Source: Nemertoderma westbladi (taxonomy: Eukaryota > Xenacoelomorpha > Nemertodermatida > Nemertodermatidae). From it: DNA of 64,000 nucleotides. The DNA lies in NCBI GenBank assembly GCA_032718475.1, contig JAUCBJ010006295.1, positions 1 to 64,000 of the forward strand, in the 5' to 3' direction. Positions 62,901 to 64,000 of this stretch are shown here, piece after piece. Both the position numbers and the translations under genes were made by a program. The notes beneath the pieces are model-generated. The model was not told the DNA's origin, did no database searches, and saw only the letters and a program-made list of their open reading frames with translations. The first letter of the stretch is position 1, and each line of letters begins with the position of its first letter.

Positions 62901-64000
62901 GTACTAGTTACTGGTATACCGGTACTAATTCTATGTACTAGTTACTGGTATACCGGTACTAATTATATGTACTAGTTACTGGTATACCGGTACTAATTCT
63001 ATGTACTAGTTACTGGTGTACCGGTACTAATTATATGTACTAGTTACTGGTATACCGGTACTAATTATATGTACTAGTTACTGGTATACCGGTACTAATT
63101 CTATGTACTAGTTACTGGTATACCGGTACTAATTATATGTACTAGTTACTGGTATACCGGTACTAATTATATGTACTAGTTACTGGTATACCGGTACTAA
63201 TTCTATGTACTAGTTACTGGTATACCGGTACTAATTCCATGTACTATTTACTGGTATACCGGTACTAATTCTATGTACTAGTTACTGGTATACCGGTACT
63301 AATTATATGTACTAGTTACTGGTATACCGGTACTACTAATTATATGTACTAGTTACTGGTATACCGGTACTAATTATATGTACTAGTTACTGGTATACCG
63401 GTACTAATTCCATGTACTAGTTACTGGTATACCGGTACTAATTCTATGTACTAGTTACTGGTATACCGGTACTAATTCCATGTACTATTTACTGGTATAC
63501 CGGTACTAATTATATGTACTAGTTACTGGTATACCGGTACTAATTCCATGTACTAGTTACTGGTATACCGGTACTAATTCTATGTACTAGTTACTGGTAT
63601 ACCGGTACTAATTATATGTACTAGTTACTGGTATGTATACCGGTACTAATTCCATGTACTAGTTACTGGTATACCGGTACTAATTCTATGTACTAGTTAC
63701 TGGTATACCGGTACTATATGTACTAGTTACTGGTATACCGGTACTAATTATATGTACTAGTTACTGGTATGTATACCGGTACTAATTCCATGTACTAGTT
63801 ACTGGTATACCGGTACTAATTCTATGTACTAGTTACTGGTATACCGGTACTAATTCCATGTACTAGTTACTGGTATACCGGTACTAATTATATGTACTAG
63901 TTACTGGTATACCGGTACTAATTCTATGTACTAGTTACTGGTATACCGGTACTAATTCTATGTACTAGTTACTGGTATACCGGTACTAATTATATGTACT
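59965..64000. repeat. 34-bp minisatellite, about 118 copies, running off the window
   Basis: Unit GGTATACCGGTACTAATTAT then ATGTACTAGTTACT; variants are ATTCTATG, ATTCCATG, TATAACGG and TGTACC. TACTGGTATACCGGTA is palindromic except for one base-pair position, so each unit can fold on itself. Occasional units carry +4 (GTATGTATACC) or +5 (TAGTTTAGTTAC) insertions. It continues beyond 64000. Confidence 0.97.

Overview
This is a window of an AT-rich animal nuclear genome. It has GT-AG introns, non-LTR retrotransposons, tRNA-derived SINEs, DNA-transposon remnants and enormous minisatellites. The protein-coding content (LRRC71, NAGPA, a ciliary protein, a Ly6-like protein) and the scattered AGGCCTA words suggest an invertebrate metazoan, probably aquatic. 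I cannot name the phylum. Twelve tandem arrays (units of 17 to 55 bp) fill roughly half of the 64 kb, and the longest uninterrupted reading frames in the window are by-products of these arrays.

Two large genes are arranged head to head. On the minus strand, LRRC71 starts at 35843 and runs down to at least 4368 (seven exons assembled with consistent splice phases; the 3' end was not found). On the plus strand, a nine-exon gene (41002..56024, 447 aa) encodes a ciliary/sperm microtubule-inner-protein-like product, tentatively SPMIP7/SPATA48-like. Each has an RFX X-box-like site about 180 to 210 bp upstream of its ATG. Two further genes lie inside LRRC71 introns on the opposite strand: a two-exon NAGPA (uncovering enzyme; 19775..22042) in intron 2, and a two-exon Ly6/three-finger-like GPI-protein gene (7449..8597) in intron 6.

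The most striking signal is that at least four minisatellites are built from authentic splice junctions. The 52-bp array (12117..15509) repeats the 3' end of LRRC71 exon 4 plus its GTAAGT donor. The 29-bp array (41588..46640) repeats the end of exon 2 of the ciliary gene plus its GTAGGT donor. The 46-bp array (50522..52712) repeats the end of exon 5 plus its GTGAGT donor. The ~21-bp array (53030..54079) repeats the acceptor and first 8 nt of exon 6. Intron 5 of that gene is therefore bracketed by an array of donors at one end and an array of acceptors at the other. I know of no named class for such splice-site minisatellites.

Other layout: 1-2108 49-bp array; 2527-3271 hAT element with 8-bp target duplication; 4900-6900 decayed minus-strand LINE; 8815-10868 17-bp array; 10869-11105 LINE tail; 16038-16420 Harbinger-like remnant; 19052-19164 three orphan histone-type 3' stem-loops; 22497-26966 48-bp array; 27436-28503 foldback element; 29490-32252 44-bp array; 33500-34600 22-bp array grown from a LINE tail; 36378-40060 two arrays separated by MITE-like hairpins, between the divergent genes; 48355-49480 LINE with another LINE fragment nested in it; 59965-64000 34-bp array running off the window. 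All gene models rest on reading frames, splice signals and phase agreement read by eye. Family assignments rest on remembered conservation, with no database search.
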